Origin: Pseudomonas sp. CBZ-4 | GTDB lineage: Bacteria > Pseudomonadota > Gammaproteobacteria > Pseudomonadales > Pseudomonadaceae | Direction of reading: 5' to 3' | Length of the DNA: 64,000 nucleotides | NCBI RefSeq assembly: GCF_000346755.1 | Contig: NZ_ANNV01000166.1 | Span: 39,683 to 103,682, forward strand | In this document: piece after piece, positions 42,164 through 51,196 of the stretch | Numbering within the stretch: the stretch's first letter is position 1 | Layout: the number at the start of each line of letters is the position of its first letter | Position numbers and translations under genes: made by a program | Notes under the pieces: model-generated | What the model saw: the letters and a program-made list of their open reading frames with translations, nothing else | What the model was told of the DNA's origin: nothing | The model's database searches: none

Positions 42164-43477
42164 TTATGTCGCTGTTTGCCCCAACGGCGGCAACTTCGCC
42201 AACTTCAACGCTACCAGCAACGCACTCACCAACAACGCCACGATAAACCCACCAATCCCGTTCCACTCGGCGTAATGCCAGAAGAACCCGCCTGCCGTTC
42301 CCGCCACGCTCGACCCTGCGTAATAGCAGAACAGATACAACGACGACGCCTGCCCCTTGGCCTTCACCGCGCGGCGGCCGATCCAGCTGCTGGCCACCGA
42401 GTGCGCGCCGAAGAAGCCGAAGGTGAAGATCAGCATGCCCGGCACCACCAGCCACAGCGGGGTGAACAGGGTCAGCACGATACCGGCGAGCATCAGCACG
42501 ATGGTGGCCCACAGCACGCGGCGGCGGCCGAGGCGGTCGGCCAGGGAGCCGATTTTCGCCGAGCTGTAGATGCCCGAGAGGTACACCAATGACAACAGGC
42601 CGACCACGGCCTGGCTGAGGTCATACGGATCGCCCAGCAGGCGATAGCCGATGTAGTTGAACATCGTCACGAACGCGCCCATCAGCAGGAAGGCTTCGAG
42701 GAACAGCCACGGCAAGCCGGCGTCCTTGAAGTGCATGACAAACCCATCCAGCAGACTGCGCGGCTTGAGGCTGCTGGCGCGGAAGTTGCGCGATTCGGGG
42801 AGGATTTTCCAGAACACGGTGGCGGCGATCAGCGCCAGGGCGCCGATGATCAATGTGGCGGTGTGCCAACTGACGAAGTCGATCAGCACGCCCATGATCA
42901 AGCGCCCGCTCATGCCGCCAATCGCGTTGCCACCGATGTACAAGCCCATGGCCAGGCCGATGTGTTGCGGGTGGATTTCTTCGCTCAGGTAGGTCATCGC
43001 GACGGCGGCCAGGCCGCTCAATGACAAGCCCACCAATGCGCGCATCAGCAGAATCCCTTCCCACGTCGGCATCAAGCCACTGGCGATGGTCGCCAGCGCG
43101 GCGCAGAACAGGGCTGACACCATGACCGGCTTGCGGCCCAAGCGGTCGGAAATCGGCCCGGTGATCAGCAGGCCACAGGCGAGCATGGCGGTAGCGACCG
43201 ACAAGATCAGGCTGCTCTGCGCCGCATTGATGGAAAACTCGTGGGACAGCGCCGGCATCATCGGCTGCACGCAATACAGCAGGGCAAAGGTGGCAAAACC
43301 GCCGGAGAACAGCGCCAGCACCGTGCGCATGAACATCGGCGTGCCTTTTTCGATGTAGGCGTCATTGAGCTGCGCCACCACCTCATCCAGGGCAGTGGGC
43401 GGGACTTCTTGAGCGAGTGGAGCGACAGCAGAATTCACGGGGACCTCGGGGAGGGAAAGCGTGCCAGGACCGGCCAT
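42164..43477 (-). CDS. MFS transporter, YnfM-like
   Basis: 437 residues with a hydrophilic N-terminal stretch (to about 45) and 12 predicted transmembrane helices. The MFS loop 2-3 motif is seen as GPISDRLGRKPVM, repeated as GSLADRLGRRRV in the second half. It is divergent from a LysR gene, matching the ynfL-ynfM pair of enterobacteria. Substrate unknown; an efflux function is usual for this group. The upstream translation signal is weak, so the true start may be slightly internal. Confidence 0.85.
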   Translation of the reverse strand: MAGPGTLSLPEVPVNSAVAPLAQEVPPTALDEVVAQLNDAYIEKGTPMFMRTVLALFSGGFATFALLYCVQPMMPALSHEFSINAAQSSLILSVATAMLACGLLITGPISDRLGRKPVMVSALFCAALATIASGLMPTWEGILLMRALVGLSLSGLAAVAMTYLSEEIHPQHIGLAMGLYIGGNAIGGMSGRLIMGVLIDFVSWHTATLIIGALALIAATVFWKILPESRNFRASSLKPRSLLDGFVMHFKDAGLPWLFLEAFLLMGAFVTMFNYIGYRLLGDPYDLSQAVVGLLSLVYLSGIYSSAKIGSLADRLGRRRVLWATIVLMLAGIVLTLFTPLWLVVPGMLIFTFGFFGAHSVASSWIGRRAVKAKGQASSLYLFCYYAGSSVAGTAGGFFWHYAEWNGIGGFIVALLVSALLVALKLAKLPPLGQTAT

Positions 43478-43562
43478 GCAAAAAAGAATATAGCTGGCTA
43501 ATGATTCTTTCCAATATATTGTTCGACCTGTTTAAGAACTTTTACGACCTAATGAGGGTGGT

Positions 43563-44456
43563 ATGGAATTACGACATCTGCGGTACTTCATCGCCGTCGC
43601 CGAAGAACTGCATTTCGGCCGCGCCGCGCAGGTGCTGGGCATCTCGCAACCGCCGCTGAGCCAGCAGATCCAGGCGCTGGAGCAGCAGGTGGGTGCGCGT
43701 TTGTTCGAGCGTACCAATCGTCGGGTCGAGCTGAGCGAAGCGGGGCGCCTGTTCCTGCATGAGGCGCGGTTGGTGCTGGCCCAGGTGGACAAGGCGGCGG
43801 ACGTGGCGCGACGTGCGCAGTTGGGTGAGCTGGGAGAGTTGAAGATCGGCTTCACCTCGTCGGCGCCGTTCAACGCGAGCATTCCCCAGGCGATCTTTGC
43901 GTTCCGCCAGGCGTTCCCGGCGGTGCACCTCAACCTGCAGGAGATGAGCAGTACACAGGTGGCCGAGTCGCTGGTGGACGAGTCGATCCAGGTCGGCCTG
44001 ATGCGCCCGCTGCCGCTGCCGGATTCGCTGAGTGTGGTCGAGCTGATGCGCGAACCGCTGGTGGCCGTGCTGAACGCCGACCACCCGCTGGTGGACGGCA
44101 GCGAGCGTGGGTTGTACCTGGCGCAGCTGGCCGAGGAACCGTTCGTGTTTTTCCCGCGCAGCTACGGCAGCGGGCTCTATGCGCAGCTGATCAACCTGGC
44201 GCGTGACGCCGGTTTCAGCCCGCACTTCGCCCAGGAAGCGGGAGAGGCGATGACCATCATCGGCCTGGTGGCGGCGGGGTTGGGCGTGTCGGTGTTGCCG
44301 GCGTCTTACCAGCGCATCCGCATTGATGGCGTGGTCTATCGCACGTTGCTGGATGAGGAAGCGGTGACGGCGGTGTGGCTGGTGCAGCGCAAGGGCGTGC
44401 AGACCCCGATGGCAGAGGGGTTTGTGGAGTTGTTGACGCGTAAGGCTGTTCAGTAA
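43563..44456 (+). CDS. LysR-family regulator, YnfL-like
   Basis: 297 residues: N-terminal winged HTH (MELRHLRYFIAVAEELHFGRAA.., SQPPLSQQIQALE) and a LysR substrate-binding domain. The start is 85 bases from the divergent MFS gene, the standard arrangement for a LysR protein controlling its neighbour. It is not part of the APE cluster by strand or family. Confidence 0.93.
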   Translation: MELRHLRYFIAVAEELHFGRAAQVLGISQPPLSQQIQALEQQVGARLFERTNRRVELSEAGRLFLHEARLVLAQVDKAADVARRAQLGELGELKIGFTSSAPFNASIPQAIFAFRQAFPAVHLNLQEMSSTQVAESLVDESIQVGLMRPLPLPDSLSVVELMREPLVAVLNADHPLVDGSERGLYLAQLAEEPFVFFPRSYGSGLYAQLINLARDAGFSPHFAQEAGEAMTIIGLVAAGLGVSVLPASYQRIRIDGVVYRTLLDEEAVTAVWLVQRKGVQTPMAEGFVELLTRKAVQ

Positions 44457-44488
44457 GAAATACGCACTTCAAAACGAAGCAGATCGAG

Positions 44489-44576
44489 GTGGGAGCTGGC
44501 TTGCCTGCGATAGCTGAGTGTCAGGCAACATCGATGTTGCTGATCCACCGCCATCGCAGGCAAGCCAGCTCCCACA
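44489..44576. repeat. REPIN between the LysR gene and the APE cluster
   Basis: Arms GTGGGAGCTGGCTTGCCTGCG and its complement, in the convergent gap. No clear terminator was seen for either flanking unit, so this hairpin might help end transcripts. Confidence 0.9.
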
Positions 44577-44663
44577 GTTGATCTTCAGTGTTTGCCAGAT
44601 CGAATTGCTCGACGTTCCCGAAAGGCGCCCTTTGTCGTTTCTGGAGAAGCCAACGTCTCAGTG

Positions 44664-45107
44664 TTACTTGGTCGTGCCCGTCTGCTCAAACAACTGCGCC
44701 GCCGAGCCGGCCTCGTTTGCGCCATTGCTGCGCAACCCGGCCATGATGTCGCGGTCGAGGTTGTTCACCCAACGGTTGTAGTTGCGGTGGATCTTGCCGT
44801 CCTTGTAACCCAGGTCGCGGCTGTCACGGTAGGTGATGGCGTAGCTGTTGCGGGTGTAGCGGATGTCGATGGCGGCGTAATACTGGTTGCGGATGGTGAT
44901 CTCGGCCTGCACCAGTTGCGGGCTCAGGCGCTGCACGGTCCACTCGCGTTTTTGCAGGGCGGTGACGATCACCGTCTTCATTTTTTCTTCGCTGATCTGG
45001 ATGTCGGCCGGCAGTTCGTGCTGGGTGTTGAGCACAGGCTTGTTGGTGCAGCCGGCGGTGGTCAGCAGGGCCAGGGTGATCAGGGTCGCGCGTAGCAAGG
45101 AAGACAT
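44664..45107 (-). CDS. Small lipoprotein at the end of the APE operon
   Basis: 147 residues with a lipoprotein signal peptide and lipobox LTTAGC (Cys20). The mature part has many basic and aromatic residues (ITIRNQYYAAIDIRYTRNSYAITYRDS) and may be a small alpha/beta domain. I do not recognise a named family. It starts 26 bases after the ketosynthase gene on the same strand, so it is probably co-transcribed and may help place the pigment in the envelope. Confidence 0.75.
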   Translation of the reverse strand: MSSLLRATLITLALLTTAGCTNKPVLNTQHELPADIQISEEKMKTVIVTALQKREWTVQRLSPQLVQAEITIRNQYYAAIDIRYTRNSYAITYRDSRDLGYKDGKIHRNYNRWVNNLDRDIMAGLRSNGANEAGSAAQLFEQTGTTK

Positions 45108-45133
45108 TCCGTATTCTCCAATCGATTAAAAAG

Positions 45134-46360
45134 TCAGGACCAGCGGCGGAAGATCAGCGACGTGTTGACGCCGCCAAAGGCAAAGTTGTTGTTCATCACG
45201 TAGTCGTGGTGCATCTCGCGGAACTCACCCTGCAGGTAATCCAGCTCGCCGCATTGCGGGTCGACGGCGTCCAGGTTGAAGGTGTGCACATAGTGGTTGC
45301 TGTTCATCATCTCGATGCTGAACCACGACTCCAGCGCGCCGCACGCGCCCAGGGTGTGGCCGAGGAAACTCTTCTGCGAACTGATGGGCATGCGGCTGCC
45401 GAACAGGGCGTGGGTGGCCAGGGTCTCGGCGACGTCGCCTTGATCGGTGGCGGTGCCATGGCCGTTGACGTAGCCGATGGCGGACGGCTCCAGGCCGGCG
45501 TCTTCCAGCGCCAGCTCCATCGCACGGCGCATGGTTTTCTGTTCCGGGCGCGTGGTGTGCTGGCCGTCGGCGTTGCTGCCGAAGCCGACCAGTTCCGCGT
45601 GGATATGCGCCCCGCGCGCCAGCGCATGTTCCAGCTCTTCGAGGACGAGCATGCCGCCGCCTTCGCCGATCACCAGGCCATCGCGGCCGCTGTCGTAGGG
45701 CCGTGGGCTGGTCTGCGGCGCGTCGTTTTTCAGGCTGGTGGCGTAGAGCGCATCGAACACCATGGCTTCGGTGGGGCACAGCTCTTCGGCGCCGCCGGCG
45801 AGCATCAGCGGCAGGCGGCCGAACTTGATCGCCTCATAGGCATAGCCGATGCCCTGGCTGCCGCTGGTGCAGGCGCTGGACGTAGGGATCAACCGCCCGG
45901 TCAGGCCAAAGAAAATGCTGATATTCGCCGCCGTGGTGTGCGGCATCATGCGCACATAGGAGTTGGCATTCAGCCCCTCGGCCACCGAGTTCAGCAGCAT
46001 ATTGCCGAATGCCTTGATCTCGTCGGTGCTGCCGGTGGACGAGCCACAGGCCACGCCCATGCGCCCGTCCTTGATCGACTCGTCACCGAGCAAGCCGGCG
46101 TCCTGCAACGCCTGCTCCGCCGCCCACACCGCCAGGCGCGAGACGCGGCCCATGCTGCGCAGTTGCTTGCGGGTCCAGTGGGCTGGCACGACAAAATCGT
46201 CAATCGGCCCGGCCAGGCGCGTATTCAATTCGGTGAAGCGGTCCCACTCGTCCATGCGCCGGATACCGCTGCGGTTGGCGCGGAAGTTGGCCGAGATGGT
46301 GGCCCAATCGCTGCCCAGGGAGGTCATGCCGGCCATGCCGGTGACGACGACACGCTTCAT
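45134..46360 (-). CDS. apeR: APE ketosynthase (FabF type), ApeR-like
   Basis: 408 residues from ATG 46360, which shares a base with the ketoreductase stop. Catalytic triad visible: Cys164 in SSACTSG, His in GHGTATDQGD, His in FLGHTLGACG, plus C-terminal NNNFAFGGVN. A full active beta-ketoacyl-ACP synthase. In the characterised APE systems ApeR is a second condensing enzyme alongside ApeO. The order KS-DH-KR-KS at the end of the cluster matches them. Confidence 0.9.
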   Translation of the reverse strand: MKRVVVTGMAGMTSLGSDWATISANFRANRSGIRRMDEWDRFTELNTRLAGPIDDFVVPAHWTRKQLRSMGRVSRLAVWAAEQALQDAGLLGDESIKDGRMGVACGSSTGSTDEIKAFGNMLLNSVAEGLNANSYVRMMPHTTAANISIFFGLTGRLIPTSSACTSGSQGIGYAYEAIKFGRLPLMLAGGAEELCPTEAMVFDALYATSLKNDAPQTSPRPYDSGRDGLVIGEGGGMLVLEELEHALARGAHIHAELVGFGSNADGQHTTRPEQKTMRRAMELALEDAGLEPSAIGYVNGHGTATDQGDVAETLATHALFGSRMPISSQKSFLGHTLGACGALESWFSIEMMNSNHYVHTFNLDAVDPQCGELDYLQGEFREMHHDYVMNNNFAFGGVNTSLIFRRWS

Positions 46361-47088
46361 CAGCACAGGCCTCCATTCACGGCCAGGACCTGGCGGGTGA
46401 TGTAGCCGGCTTCGGCCGACATCAGGAAATTCACCGCGCCGGCCACCTCTTCCGGGGTGCCCATGCGTTGCGCCGGGATCATCTTCATCAGTTCTTCCAC
46501 CGGTACGTTTTCATCCAGCATCGCCGTGTCGATCAAGCCCGGTGCGACGCAGTTGACGGTGATCTTGCGCTTGCCCAGTTCAATCGCCAACGCTTTGGCC
46601 GCGCCGATCAAACCGGCTTTGGACGCACTGTAGTTGACCTGGCCACGGTTGCCGATCAACCCCGACACTGACGTAATGCACACGATACGCCCGGCGGCGC
46701 GCCGCCGAATCATCGGCATCATCACCGGGTGCAGCACGTTGTAGAAACCGTCGAGGTTGGTGCGCATCACCACGTCCCAATCGTCTTCCGACAACGCCGG
46801 GAACGCGCCGTCGCGGGTCAGGCCGGCGTTGAGCACCACGCCGTAGTAGGCGCCGTGCTGCTCCACATCGGCTTCAAGGATTGCCTTGCATGCAGCCCGG
46901 TCCGCCACATCGAATTGCAACACCCGCGCCTTGCGGCCCAGGGCCTCGATCTCGACCTGCACCGCGTCGGCTTCGGCACGCCCGCTGCGGCAGTGCAGCA
47001 CGAGGTCATGCCCGGCCTGGGCCAGGCGCAGGGCGATGGCGCGGCCGATGCCACGGCTGGAGCCGGTGACCAGTACGGATTCAGTCAT
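46360..47088 (-). CDS. apeQ: APE 3-ketoacyl-ACP reductase (FabG type), ApeQ-like
   Basis: 242-residue short-chain dehydrogenase: GSSRGIG cofactor motif, NAG (VLNAGLTRDG), catalytic Ser/Tyr/Lys in SVSG and YSASKAG. It reduces the 3-keto group during polyene elongation. It overlaps its neighbours by 4 and 1 bases, so its translation is coupled. Confidence 0.92.
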   Translation of the reverse strand: MTESVLVTGSSRGIGRAIALRLAQAGHDLVLHCRSGRAEADAVQVEIEALGRKARVLQFDVADRAACKAILEADVEQHGAYYGVVLNAGLTRDGAFPALSEDDWDVVMRTNLDGFYNVLHPVMMPMIRRRAAGRIVCITSVSGLIGNRGQVNYSASKAGLIGAAKALAIELGKRKITVNCVAPGLIDTAMLDENVPVEELMKMIPAQRMGTPEEVAGAVNFLMSAEAGYITRQVLAVNGGLC

Positions 47089-47546
47089 GGCGTTACGTCC
47101 TTCGATTCATCTAAATAGGTGGCCGCCTGGGGCGGTCGGAATACGTTCAAGCGCGCACTGGCCTGGATGCCCTCGCCGGTGAGGTGGCATTCGAACACAC
47201 CCATGCCGTTGTCGTCTTCCAGGGAGCGCAGGCCGTGGATGGTCAACTCGGCGCCGGCCGGGAAGTGCTCCACGTTGCACTCGAATTTACGTGTGCCCAA
47301 CAGGAAGCCCAGTTCCACGGCTTCGCCTTTGTGGCGCGCCCGGCAACCGGCATAGGCGGCGACACTTTGCGCCATCAACTCAATGCCGACCCACGCAGGC
47401 AGGCTGCCGTCGGCGCGGTTGAACAGGCCGCCGGGGGTGACGGTGACGCGGGTGCGAATCTGCTCTTCATCGTACGACAGCACCTGGTCGATCAGGATCA
47501 TGTCGCCGGCATGGGGCAGCAGTTCGGCGAGTGGCCAAGGGGTCAT
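47085..47546 (-). CDS. apeP: APE hot-dog dehydratase, ApeP-like
   Basis: 153 residues with a FabZ/FabA-like hot-dog fold: LLPHAGDMILIDQVL at the N-terminus with the candidate His, and LPAWVGIELMAQSVAAYAG for the central helix. Known ApeP works with a second hot-dog protein (ApeI), here the C-terminal domain of the ligase at 57941-59611. ATGA overlaps on both sides. Confidence 0.88.
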   Translation of the reverse strand: MTPWPLAELLPHAGDMILIDQVLSYDEEQIRTRVTVTPGGLFNRADGSLPAWVGIELMAQSVAAYAGCRARHKGEAVELGFLLGTRKFECNVEHFPAGAELTIHGLRSLEDDNGMGVFECHLTGEGIQASARLNVFRPPQAATYLDESKDVTP

Positions 47547-48709
47547 GGGGCCTCTCCGATAATCAGGCTGACGTTGTTGCCGCCGAAGGCAAACGAGTTG
47601 CTCATCAGGCAGCGTTTTTCCAGGGTGTCGCCCAGCCGTGCCCAGTGCAAGGCTGGCAGCGCCGGGTCGGGCACGCCGTCCCAGACGTGCGGCGGCAGTT
47701 GGCCGTGGCGCAGGCTCAGCCAGCAGAACGCCGCTTCCAGCGCGCCCGCCGCACCGAGGGTGTGACCGCTCATGGGCTTGGTCGATGAGCAGGCCACGCC
47801 GTGGGGGAACAGGTTGGCGACGGCCAGGCTTTCCATGGCGTCGTTGTGCTGGGTGGCGGTGCCGTGCAGGTTCAGGTAACCGATCTGCCCGGGCTGCAAT
47901 TTCGCGCTGGCCAACGCCTTGCGCATCGACTGCAACGCGCCTTTGCCGCTGGGCTCGGGCGCGGAGATATGGTGCGCATCACAACTGGCGCCGCTGCCCA
48001 GCAGGGCGATGGGCGCCGGCTCCTTGCTCATCACAAACAGCACCGCCGCTTCGCCGATATTGATGCCGTTGCGGTTCACCGAGAACGGGTTGCAGCGCTC
48101 GTTCGACACCGCTTCCAGCGAGCTGAAACCGTTGAGCGTGAGCTTGCACAAACTGTCCACGCCACCGCAGATCACCGCATCGCACACGCCCAAATCCAGC
48201 AGACGCTGGGCGCTCATCAGTGCGCGGGCGCTGGAGGTGCAGGCGGTGGAAATCACATAGGCCGGGCCGCTCAGTTGCAGCCAGTCGGCGAGGAAATTCG
48301 CCGGGGCGCTGAGTTCCTGCTGCTGGTAGTCGTAGTCGCCGGGGAACTGGTTTTCCCGCAGGAAATGGGCGATGCCACGGCTGGCCTCATCGATGCCCGA
48401 AGTGCTGGTACCCAGCACAACGCCGACCCGCGACGCGCCGTAGGTGCGGATCGCCTGGCGAATCTCGCCCTCGATCTGCAACGCCGCTTCCAGCAGCAGC
48501 TGGTTGTTGCGGCTGCTCTGCTGGCCGAGTTCGGCGGGGATAGTCGCCAGCTCGCCATGTACCGCGCCAACCGGCAATACACGCTCCGGCACCCAGCCGC
48601 TTTCGGCGACCATACCCGAGCAGTCGCCGGCAAACAGGCTGCGGCTGACCTCGGCCTGGCCACGGCCGAGGGCGCAGATCACGCCGAGGGCGTTGAGGTA
48701 GGCCGTCAT
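47543..48709 (-). CDS. apeO: APE ketosynthase (FabF type), ApeO-like
   Basis: 388 residues from ATG 48709 (ATGA overlap with the lipoprotein stop). Catalytic Cys157 in STACTSS, His in HGTATQHND and in MSGHTLGAAG. In the characterised system ApeO pairs with the chain-length factor ApeC; the latter would be the Cys-less protein at 61452-62168. It drives polyene chain extension. Confidence 0.9.
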   Translation of the reverse strand: MTAYLNALGVICALGRGQAEVSRSLFAGDCSGMVAESGWVPERVLPVGAVHGELATIPAELGQQSSRNNQLLLEAALQIEGEIRQAIRTYGASRVGVVLGTSTSGIDEASRGIAHFLRENQFPGDYDYQQQELSAPANFLADWLQLSGPAYVISTACTSSARALMSAQRLLDLGVCDAVICGGVDSLCKLTLNGFSSLEAVSNERCNPFSVNRNGINIGEAAVLFVMSKEPAPIALLGSGASCDAHHISAPEPSGKGALQSMRKALASAKLQPGQIGYLNLHGTATQHNDAMESLAVANLFPHGVACSSTKPMSGHTLGAAGALEAAFCWLSLRHGQLPPHVWDGVPDPALPALHWARLGDTLEKRCLMSNSFAFGGNNVSLIIGEAP

Positions 48710-49188
48710 TGCCCGGCTCCCAGCGGCGTGATGCGGTAGCTGAGGGGCTGGCCGCTGATGTTCACGCTGAACACCTCGGAAGACTGATACACGATCTTCC
48801 AATGACCCGGCAGGGTGCGCGTCAGGTCCATCGCTTGCGCCGTCGGATACAGCGCGCGCAAGTCATTCGCCGAGGTCAGCGCAAACAACAGCGCGGCAAA
48901 CAGCTCGCGCGCCTGAGGATTGGGCGGCAGCAAGCCGTCGGCCTGCCATTGCCCATCGATCAGTTTTTGCCGGGCCTGGGGAATGCCCAGCGGGTCCATC
49001 ATCGACCAGCGAATGCCGCCGCCTTCGCGCTGGATCACCAGCAGCCAGTCCTGGCTTTGGCCATCAGCCAAGCGCTGCACGTGCAATTGCAGGGGCAGGG
49101 CCAGGCTCGGGGGTTTCTCCGGCAACGGCGGCTGGCTGGCGCAGGCGCTCAGCAGCAACAGGCAGCCGATCAGCCACGCACGCATCAT
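48706..49188 (-). CDS. DUF3261-type lipoprotein, ApeN-like
   Basis: 160 residues from ATG 49188 (ATGA overlap with the methyltransferase stop). Lipoprotein signal with LLLLSAC lipobox. The mature protein (QDWLLVIQREGGGIRWSMMDPLGIPQARQKL) looks like the DUF3261 family seen in APE clusters, related in outline to lipoprotein-localisation factors. Probably an outer-membrane acceptor that works with the LolA-like protein. Confidence 0.82.
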   Translation of the reverse strand: MMRAWLIGCLLLLSACASQPPLPEKPPSLALPLQLHVQRLADGQSQDWLLVIQREGGGIRWSMMDPLGIPQARQKLIDGQWQADGLLPPNPQARELFAALLFALTSANDLRALYPTAQAMDLTRTLPGHWKIVYQSSEVFSVNISGQPLSYRITPLGAGQ

Positions 49189-49919
49189 GTGGCCGCGCTC
49201 GCCAGGGGCTTGCGCGCCACGCAGTTGACCAGGGTTTCTTCGCGCTGCCCCACTGGCGGTGCCTTGCGCAGGCCCCAGCGTTCCAGCAGGCCGAAATCGC
49301 TGGAACGGCTCCACCACAGGTACGGGTACGAGATGTTCTGCGGGCCGAATTCAAAGCCCTGTTCGCGGATCATCTCCAGGTATTCCTCGGCGCTTTTCTG
49401 CACATGCATCGGGTGGCGGAACAGCCAGCGGATCACCCAGGTGTCGATATAGGCTTCGGTGGACTCGGCAAACAGCAGGTACCCGCCCGGCTTGAGCACG
49501 CGGTAGAACTCTTTCAGCGCGCGATGCTGTTCGACCAGGTGGTGAAAGGTCTGGTGGCAGAACAGGATATCGACGCTTTCATCCGGCACATCGAGCGTGG
49601 CGCAATCGCTGCCGATCAGCTCCACGGCCATGCCCTGGCGCGCCGCTTCAGCCTGGCTCAGTGTCAGGCTGTGGGGGTCGGCGTCGAGGCCGATCAGGCG
49701 TGCGGGGGCGAACACCTGCCGCAGGTATTGGAATGACTTGCCCTGGCCGCAACCGGCATCCAGCAGCACCGGCGCCTGTGGCAGCGGGTCGGTGAACAGG
49801 CTGCGCAGGTCGTTGATCGCCACGCGCAGCACATGGTGCTGCCAGGTGTGGCTGCGCAGGAACCAGAAGCCGAATTTGGTTTCTTCGACGTAGTTTTTAC
49901 TCAGGTACTGACTGCTCAT
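49185..49919 (-). CDS. SAM-dependent methyltransferase of the APE cluster
   Basis: 244 residues, class I fold: motif I LLDAGCGQGKSFQYL, acidic LIGLDADP, and motif IV region DILFCHQTFHHL. It probably methylates the aryl head group, as in APE compounds with a methylated 4-hydroxyphenyl end. ATGA overlaps at both ends. Confidence 0.85.
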   Translation of the reverse strand: MSSQYLSKNYVEETKFGFWFLRSHTWQHHVLRVAINDLRSLFTDPLPQAPVLLDAGCGQGKSFQYLRQVFAPARLIGLDADPHSLTLSQAEAARQGMAVELIGSDCATLDVPDESVDILFCHQTFHHLVEQHRALKEFYRVLKPGGYLLFAESTEAYIDTWVIRWLFRHPMHVQKSAEEYLEMIREQGFEFGPQNISYPYLWWSRSSDFGLLERWGLRKAPPVGQREETLVNCVARKPLASAAT

Positions 49920-51163
49920 ACCGGCTCACTCGCACAGATTTCCGACAACATCCGCAGGCGCCGCTTGGGCTCGCTGACAAACGGGTTGCGCTCATCCCAC
50001 GCGTAGCCGGCGAGGATCGAGCAGATCATCCGGCGAATCTCCGGCGAGCTGTCCGGGTGGTAGATCACATCCTGGAACGTGCCGGCGTACCAGCCTTCGA
50101 CGTAGCAGCGGAAGGTGTCTACGCCGCGCTTCAAGGGCGCGGCGAATTCGGTTTGCCAGTCCACGGTTTCGCCCGTCAGTTGGCGGTGCAAAAGGCCGGC
50201 GGCCATGCTTGCCGAACGCATGGCGATGGTCACGCCGGACGAGAACACCGGGTCGAGGAATTCCGCCGCATTGCCCAGCAGCGCAAAGCCCGGGCCGTGC
50301 AAGGTCTTGACGTTGGCCGAGTAGCCGCCGATGGTGCGCGCCGGCGTGTCCCATACGGCGTTTTGCAGCACGTTGGACAGGCTTGGGGTTTCGTCGATAA
50401 ACCCGCGCAGGCAGGCATCGAGGTCGCCGTCGCGGCCGTCGAAATGCTCCTTGGCCGCGACCACGCCCACCGAGCAGCGGCCGTTGCTGAACGGGATGCT
50501 CCAGAACCAGATGTCACGCTGGGTCGGATGGGTGGTGATGAGGATCTTGCTGCGGTCGAAACCGGGGTGTTCGATACGGTCTTCGATATGGGTGAACACG
50601 GCCTGGCGCACCGGGAAATCCGACGGCGCTTCCAGGTCCAGCAGGCGCGGCAGCACGCGGCCGTAGCCGCTGGCGTCGAGTACGAACTTGGCCTTGAGGT
50701 GGTACTCGCTGCCGTTCTCGCGGCGCACGTGCAAGTAGTGGGTTTCGCCTTTGAAATCGACGCCGACGATGGTTTCGCCGTAGCGGATGTCCACGCCTTG
50801 CAGCGCCGCCTGATCGGCCAGCAGCTTGTCGAACTCGCCGCGCTGCACCTGGAAGGTGGTCGGCTTGCCGTTGCTGAAGGTATCGCTGAAATCAAACGCG
50901 CTGTAGCGCTCGCCCCAGGCGAACGCGGCGCCGGTTTTCACCTGGAAACCGGCCGCTTCTACAGCGTCGAGCATGCCGGCTTCTTCGATGAAGTCGATGC
51001 AGTGGGACAGCAGGCTTTCGCCGATGGAGAACCGTGGGAAATGCTGGCGCTCGATGATCAATACATCATGCCCTTTGCGCTTTAACAGCGCGGCGGCGAT
51101 GGCCCCGGACGGACCGGCACCGATCACCACCACCTGGCGACGTTCCATTTCAACTATGGGCAC
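49916..51163 (-). CDS. FAD-dependent oxidoreductase (halogenase/GG-reductase-like) of the APE cluster
   Basis: From GTG 51163, which has AAGGAG at 5-base spacing, the protein is 415 residues; ATG 51148 and ATG 51181 are alternatives. GXGXXG motif VVVIGAGPSGAIAA, then IIERQHFPRFSIGESLL typical of the tryptophan-halogenase/geranylgeranyl-reductase superfamily, and GNAAEFLDPVFSSGV. The halogenase WxWxIP motif appears as IWFWSIPF. It could hydroxylate or halogenate the aryl ring; the sequence does not decide. Its stop overlaps the methyltransferase start by 4 bases. Confidence 0.85.
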   Translation of the reverse strand: MPIVEMERRQVVVIGAGPSGAIAAALLKRKGHDVLIIERQHFPRFSIGESLLSHCIDFIEEAGMLDAVEAAGFQVKTGAAFAWGERYSAFDFSDTFSNGKPTTFQVQRGEFDKLLADQAALQGVDIRYGETIVGVDFKGETHYLHVRRENGSEYHLKAKFVLDASGYGRVLPRLLDLEAPSDFPVRQAVFTHIEDRIEHPGFDRSKILITTHPTQRDIWFWSIPFSNGRCSVGVVAAKEHFDGRDGDLDACLRGFIDETPSLSNVLQNAVWDTPARTIGGYSANVKTLHGPGFALLGNAAEFLDPVFSSGVTIAMRSASMAAGLLHRQLTGETVDWQTEFAAPLKRGVDTFRCYVEGWYAGTFQDVIYHPDSSPEIRRMICSILAGYAWDERNPFVSEPKRRLRMLSEICASEPV

Positions 51164-51196
51164 GAGGGCTCCTTGCCGCATTGGCGATAATCACAT